Shown here: positions 60,563-64,000 of the stretch, in pieces
How the letters are laid out: every line of letters begins with the position of its first letter
Numbering within the stretch: position 1 is the first letter of the stretch
Assembly (NCBI GenBank): GCA_031283025.1
Contig: JAITCP010000157.1
Coordinates: 3,768 to 67,767 of the forward strand
DNA length: 64,000 nt
From: Spirochaetaceae bacterium
Lineage (GTDB): Bacteria > Spirochaetota > Spirochaetia > Treponematales > Breznakiellaceae
Reading direction: 5' to 3'
Program-made: the position numbers and the translations under genes
Notes under the pieces: model-generated
Database searches by the model: none
What the model saw: only the letters and a program-made list of their open reading frames with translations
What the model was told of the DNA's origin: nothing

Positions 60563-61900
60563 CTAAAATCCTTGCGCAAGCATTACGCCGGCCACTTTCA
60601 GGAAACCGGCGATATTGGCGCCGTTTACCAGATTGCCCGGCGTATTGTATTCCAAAGCGGCGTTTTTTGCCGAATCGTGAATGTTTATCATTATCTGGTG
60701 CAATTTTGCGTCTACCTCATCAAAAGTCCATGAAAGCCGTTGGGAGTTTTGCGCCATTTCAAGGCCGGATGTAGCCACTCCGCCGGCGTTGGCGGCTTTA
60801 CCGGGGCCGAATGATATTTTTGCGTCCAAAAATACCTTTACCGCGTCCGGAGTGGAGGGCATATTTGCCCCTTCCGCCACGGCGATACAGCCGTTTTTAG
60901 CCAGGATTTGGGCGGACTTGCCGTCAAGCTCGTTTTGGGTTGCGCAGGGCAGCGCCACATCGCAGGGTATCGTCCAAATGTCAAAGCAGTTTTCCGTATA
61001 TTTTGCACTCTTGACTTCTTTGGCATACTCGCTTATGCGCTTCCGTTCCACTTCTTTAAGGTTCTTGACAATGTCAAGCTTAATGCCGTCGGCGTCGTAA
61101 ACATAACCGCCCGAATCCGACATGGCTACTACTTTTGCCCCAAGGCTCTGAACTTTTTGGGCGGCGTATATGGCAACGTTCCCCGAACCCGATATAACGA
61201 CCGTTTTATTTTCAAAACCGGTTTTTTTATCTTTAAGCATTTCATCGCAGAAATATACGCAACCGTATCCGGTGGCTTCTGTCCGGGCAAGGGATCCGCC
61301 GTACTGGAGCCCTTTTCCGGTTAATACGCCGTGGAAAACATTTCTTATTCTTTTGTATTGGCCGAACATAAAGCCAATTTCCCTGCCGCCTACCCCTATG
61401 TCTCCGGCGGGAACGTCCGTGTCGGCGCCAATGTGCCGGCAAAGCTCGGTCATAAAACTTTGGCAGAAGCGCATAACTTCATTGTCGGACTTGCCCTTGG
61501 GATCAAAGTCCGATCCGCCTTTCCCGCCGCCCATCATCAGCCCGGTAAGGGAATTCTTGAAAATTTGCTCAAACCCCAGGAACTTGATGATGCTGGTGTT
61601 TACTGAAGAATGGAACCGTATGCCCCCCTTATACGGGCCAAGTGCCGAATTAAACTGTATTCTCATGCCCCTGTTGACCTGAACTTTGCCCTTGTCATCT
61701 ACCCAGGGAACCATGAAAAGCACCTGCCGTTCGGGTTCCGTTATCCTTTGAAGGATTCCGGCCTCCTCAAACTCCTTGTTTCTCTCTATCACGGGAATTA
61801 ACGATTCCAAAACCTCGGTTACCGCCTGATGAAATTCCACCTCACCCGGATACCGCCTTTTTACCGTTTCCAGCGTATTTGCTACATATTGGTTGTTCAT
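60563..61900 (-). CDS. gdhA: Glutamate dehydrogenase, probably NADP-type (445 aa)
   Basis: Reductive amination of 2-oxoglutarate with ammonia. Hexameric small-type enzyme: GPYKGGIRFH (K91), MMGGGKGGSDFDPKGKSD (K127), VPAGDIGVGGREIGFMFGQY, Rossmann VISGSGNVA. Start ATG 61900 has AAGGAGAGG upstream and a TTGACA-N18-TAAAAT promoter. The GH20 gene follows without a gap, so amino-sugar and ammonia metabolism may be linked (inference). Confidence 0.95.
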   Translation of the reverse strand: MNNQYVANTLETVKRRYPGEVEFHQAVTEVLESLIPVIERNKEFEEAGILQRITEPERQVLFMVPWVDDKGKVQVNRGMRIQFNSALGPYKGGIRFHSSVNTSIIKFLGFEQIFKNSLTGLMMGGGKGGSDFDPKGKSDNEVMRFCQSFMTELCRHIGADTDVPAGDIGVGGREIGFMFGQYKRIRNVFHGVLTGKGLQYGGSLARTEATGYGCVYFCDEMLKDKKTGFENKTVVISGSGNVAIYAAQKVQSLGAKVVAMSDSGGYVYDADGIKLDIVKNLKEVERKRISEYAKEVKSAKYTENCFDIWTIPCDVALPCATQNELDGKSAQILAKNGCIAVAEGANMPSTPDAVKVFLDAKISFGPGKAANAGGVATSGLEMAQNSQRLSWTFDEVDAKLHQIMINIHDSAKNAALEYNTPGNLVNGANIAGFLKVAGVMLAQGF

Positions 61901-61953
61901 AGATCCTCTCCTTAAAATAAATAAAAATTAATATCTAACAAAGATAAGGATTT

Positions 61954-61983
61954 ATTTTACAGGTTATTTGGAGGGAGTGTCAA
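61954..61983 (-). promoter_or_regulatory. gdhA promoter
   Basis: On the minus strand: TTGACA (61978-61983), 18-bp spacer, TAAAAT (61954-61959), about 54 bp before the gdhA start codon. Confidence 0.65.
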
Positions 61984-62052
61984 CTGTCCGCATTGCCTCA
62001 TGGTCGCCGTTCAATTAAAATTTCGGAAGAGAGGAGGCGCATCATCATGCTT

Positions 62053-62081
62053 TTGACCGATTTCCCCATAAAGTATATACT
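62053..62081 (+). promoter_or_regulatory. Predicted promoter of the CRISPR-resembling guide RNA
   Basis: TTGACC (62053-62058), exactly 17 bp, TATACT (62076-62081). Transcription would start near 62088, only about 7 nt before the CRISPR-repeat-like sequence. It drives no credible protein. Confidence 0.65.
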
Positions 62082-62094
62082 AGGGAAGGAAGAT

Positions 62095-62160
62095 ATTGCC
62101 GCCTTTTCCAGGCGTGGATTGAAACATAATTTCAAGTATATGGGAAGTTTTTTGTTGAGG
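62095..62160 (+). ncRNA. Solitary CRISPR-repeat-like sequence plus pseudo-spacer (cre-type guide RNA candidate)
   Basis: 62095-62125 is a degenerate I-C-type CRISPR repeat: a CGCCT/AGGCG stem with a short loop, then GTGGATTGAAAC, the intact 3' handle typical of type I-C repeats. The next ~35 nt (62126-62160) act as pseudo-spacer. Its first 16 nt, ATAATTTCAAGTATAT, match 62222-62237 on the cas3 promoter except at position 6. There is no second repeat, so it is not an array. Expected role (inference): loaded into Cascade, it would repress cas transcription. Confidence 0.7.
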
Positions 62161-62191
62161 AATAATTCTTCAAAATTTTATGGAATTCCCC

Positions 62192-62220
62192 TTGACAAAA
62201 GCTTTATTATCATATATATT
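62192..62220 (+). promoter_or_regulatory. cas operon promoter
   Basis: TTGACA (62192-62197), 17 bp, TATATT (62215-62220): a near-consensus sigma70 promoter. The predicted start is near 62227, followed by AGGAGG (62246-62251) and the cas3 ATG at 62263. Confidence 0.75.
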
Positions 62221-62237
62221 CATAATATCAAGTATAT
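62219..62237 (+). promoter_or_regulatory. Predicted Cascade target site (TTC PAM plus 16-nt seed match)
   Basis: TTC (62219-62221) directly precedes ATAATATCAAGTATAT (62222-62237), matching the pseudo-spacer seed at 15 of 16 positions. TTC is the known PAM of type I-C. The site overlaps the -10 box edge and transcription start. A bound Cascade would also cover the ribosome-binding site. Confidence 0.7.
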
Positions 62238-62262
62238 CATATTTTAGGAGGAAGGATAAATC

Positions 62263-64000
62263 ATGATTTTCAAAGCGCGTTATAAGACTAATTTTGATAC
62301 TGATTATCAAACATTAAAAGATCATTCAGAGGAATGCGGGATGTATGTAGAACTATTCGCAAAGAAAATTAGCCTTCCAAAACCTGCCCTTTTGTTGGCT
62401 CTTGTACATGATCTCGGAAAAAATTGTAGGCCTTGGGCTGAATACCTTGAAAACAGTCATAAGTCAGGTAATAAAAACGCTAAAGAAGACCACGGAACGG
62501 CAGGCGGTCAATATTTATATGAAAGTATAAAACAAAAATTCGGCGATTCAGGAGAATTAGTCGCCCAGCTTCTTGCCGCGTGTGTCATGTATCATCATGG
62601 AAGCGGATTACCTGATGTTATTACACCCGATGGTACAGCACAATTACTTAAGCGGCTCGAAAAAAACAGAGACGAAACTCATGTTGATGAAGCAATTGAA
62701 AATCTCGACGTATCAATTAAAAGAAGACTTGATAACATTCTGACTAATGAAAACTTTATTACAGAAACAAAGGATATACTGCTTACATTGACAAAATCTG
62801 AAATTAAAGATGCCCGTTCGTTTAATCTTGGGCTCGTTGCCCGTTTTTTGTCCAGTTGTCTCATTGACGGAGACAGGCGATCAAGCGCCTTGTTCGACAG
62901 GGGAATACCGGTAAAAAAAGAAGAGGCTGTTAGAAAAACTGACTGGAAAACATTGCGTGAATGTCTTGAGGATAAACTTACGGAATTCCCATCTGAAGGA
63001 AAACTAAACGAAATACGGCGTACAATCTCAACGCGATGCGCTGAATTCGCAGAACGGGAAGATGGTATATATACATTAAGCGCCGCAACAGGAGCAGGTA
63101 AAACCTTGGCTTCATTACGTTATGCTCTTGTCCATGCCGAATTAACAGGAAAGGATCATGTTTTTATCATCGCTCCCTATACTTCGATTCTTGACCAGAA
63201 CGCGGATATTATTCGTGGTATTCTTGATCCGAAAGGTAAAAATGGTGAAACTGTATTGGAACAACATTCAAATCTTGAACATGGCGAAAAAACAGAACAT
63301 TTTATTGAGTCATCAGAAACATGGAATGTGCCGATTATTATTACAACAATGGTTCAGTTTTTGGAAGCGCTCTTTGGCTTTGGTACCCGTAAAATCCGGC
63401 GTATGCATCAACTTGCCAATTCAATAATCATCTTTGACGAGGTACAAACTCTGCCCATTTCCTGTACTTATCTTTTTACCTGGGCGCTCCGGTACTTGTG
63501 TCAGAGTGCAAATGTATCGGTACTCATGTGTACTGCAACACAACCCGGTCTTGACAAGTTAGAATCAGATTATGCCCTTCCCTTATCAGCGGATAATGAG
63601 ATCGTCTCTGATGTAGACAAGCATTTGGAGGATCTGCAACGAGTCGATCTGATTGATTATACAAAAACAGAAGGATGGACTTTGGATGAAGTAGCGGCGT
63701 TTATAGAAAAATCAAATGAAAGAAGTATTTTGTCTGTTGTTAATACCAAGTCACAGGCACGAAAACTTTATACAGTTTTGTCAAAACAACATCCCGACTG
63801 GTATATTGTTCATTTGAGCGCAAATATGTGTCCTGCTCACCGCCGAAGGGACATTTCCCGTTTAAAAGAACATCTGCAAAACAAGACAAAAAAATGCGTT
63901 TGTATCAGCACGCGGCTTATTGAAGCCGGGGTTGATATAGATTTTGACGGAGCAATCCGGTTTCTTGCCGGATTTGATTCGATTGTACAAACTGCCGGAC
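62263..64000 (+). CDS. cas3: CRISPR-associated helicase/nuclease Cas3, partial (3' end outside window)
   Basis: HD nuclease fused to a superfamily 2 helicase, recruited by Cascade to degrade target DNA. HD domain: H21, H49-D50 (LVHDLGKN), YHHG at 110-113. Helicase: Walker A ATGAGKT (K280), Walker B FDEVQ (D392-E393), motif III MCTATQP, and STRLIEAGVDIDFD with QTAG at the very edge. The start has AGGAGGAAGG upstream. No stop codon is reached by base 64000 (579 codons read). As first gene after the promoter, it fits a type I-C order (cas3-cas5-cas8c-cas7-cas4-cas1-cas2), but subtype must be confirmed downstream. Confidence 0.93.
   Translation, partial: MIFKARYKTNFDTDYQTLKDHSEECGMYVELFAKKISLPKPALLLALVHDLGKNCRPWAEYLENSHKSGNKNAKEDHGTAGGQYLYESIKQKFGDSGELVAQLLAACVMYHHGSGLPDVITPDGTAQLLKRLEKNRDETHVDEAIENLDVSIKRRLDNILTNENFITETKDILLTLTKSEIKDARSFNLGLVARFLSSCLIDGDRRSSALFDRGIPVKKEEAVRKTDWKTLRECLEDKLTEFPSEGKLNEIRRTISTRCAEFAEREDGIYTLSAATGAGKTLASLRYALVHAELTGKDHVFIIAPYTSILDQNADIIRGILDPKGKNGETVLEQHSNLEHGEKTEHFIESSETWNVPIIITTMVQFLEALFGFGTRKIRRMHQLANSIIIFDEVQTLPISCTYLFTWALRYLCQSANVSVLMCTATQPGLDKLESDYALPLSADNEIVSDVDKHLEDLQRVDLIDYTKTEGWTLDEVAAFIEKSNERSILSVVNTKSQARKLYTVLSKQHPDWYIVHLSANMCPAHRRRDISRLKEHLQNKTKKCVCISTRLIEAGVDIDFDGAIRFLAGFDSIVQTAG

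Noticed and set aside
61993..62247. 84-aa open frame before cas3
   Set aside because: It starts at TTG without a ribosome-binding site, is basic/AT-driven, and runs through the guide promoter, the repeat-like element and the cas3 promoter; better explained as non-coding.
62095..62262. A true CRISPR array
   Set aside because: Only one repeat-like unit is present and it is degenerate in its 5' half; no second repeat is found at spacer distance.

Overview
The window looks like a chromosomal segment from a spirochete of the insect-gut Treponema type. The evidence is a periplasmic-flagellum operon in spirochete order (flbB-fliK-flgD-flgE-flbD-motA-motB), a FlgE that keeps the Lys/Cys pair used for the spirochete hook cross-link, many SPII lipoproteins, DUF1566/CsgG-like and Cadherin-like surface proteins, and a lignocellulose-degrading gene set. 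The species assignment is inference.

Layout. 1-6.5 kb: minus-strand small genes (TPR proteins, duplicated mini zinc-ribbon proteins, a CsgG-like/DUF1566 protein and a lipoprotein) with many hairpins. 6.5-7.7 kb: a 54-aa protein divergent from two XRE-type regulators, with an operator-like palindrome between. 7.7-13 kb: LysM-M23 peptidase, bifunctional-nuclease-family protein, polyprenyl synthetase, RlmE, a META-domain protein and a PD-(D/E)XK protein. 13.3-36.3 kb: a xylan/lignocellulose locus with two GH30 lipoproteins, a CE15 glucuronoyl-esterase-like protein, a CBM9-like lipoprotein, several large beta-sandwich lipoproteins and two paralogous porin-like proteins, ending at a convergent AraC regulator. 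A lower-GC island at 24.7-27.5 kb (a HExxH ImmA/IrrE-like protein and unknown genes) splits the locus. 37.3-41.8 kb: GldA/GldF/GldG-like ABC system plus a DUF4340-type protein. 41.8-47 kb: a membrane protein with an 18-nt tandem repeat, a MEMO/AmrB protein, glucose-6-phosphate isomerase and a small outer-membrane-like protein. 47.2-55.7 kb: the flagellar operon, ended by an unusual 910-aa STAND/TPR-like protein. 55.7-61.9 kb: metallophosphoesterase, DHH-CBS protein, RdgB, GH20 hexosaminidase and glutamate dehydrogenase. 62.2 kb to the end: the start of a type I (probably I-C) CRISPR-Cas operon, with cas3 cut by the window edge.

The most notable observation is in the 360-bp gap before cas3. 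A good sigma70-type promoter (TTGACC-N17-TATACT) drives a single degenerate I-C-like CRISPR repeat ending in the intact handle GTGGATTGAAAC. It is followed by a pseudo-spacer whose first 16 nt match, with one mismatch at position 6, a site lying directly on the cas3 promoter start region. That site has a TTC PAM immediately 5'. This is the expected design of a CRISPR-resembling (cre-type) guide by which Cascade would repress its own cas operon.

A second theme is a family of short intergenic hairpins (apex ACTTCAGT/ACTGAAGT or CCGGTTGG, variable but self-complementary arms), seen at about a dozen sites. Relatives of it have apparently inserted in frame into the signal-peptide region of one porin gene.
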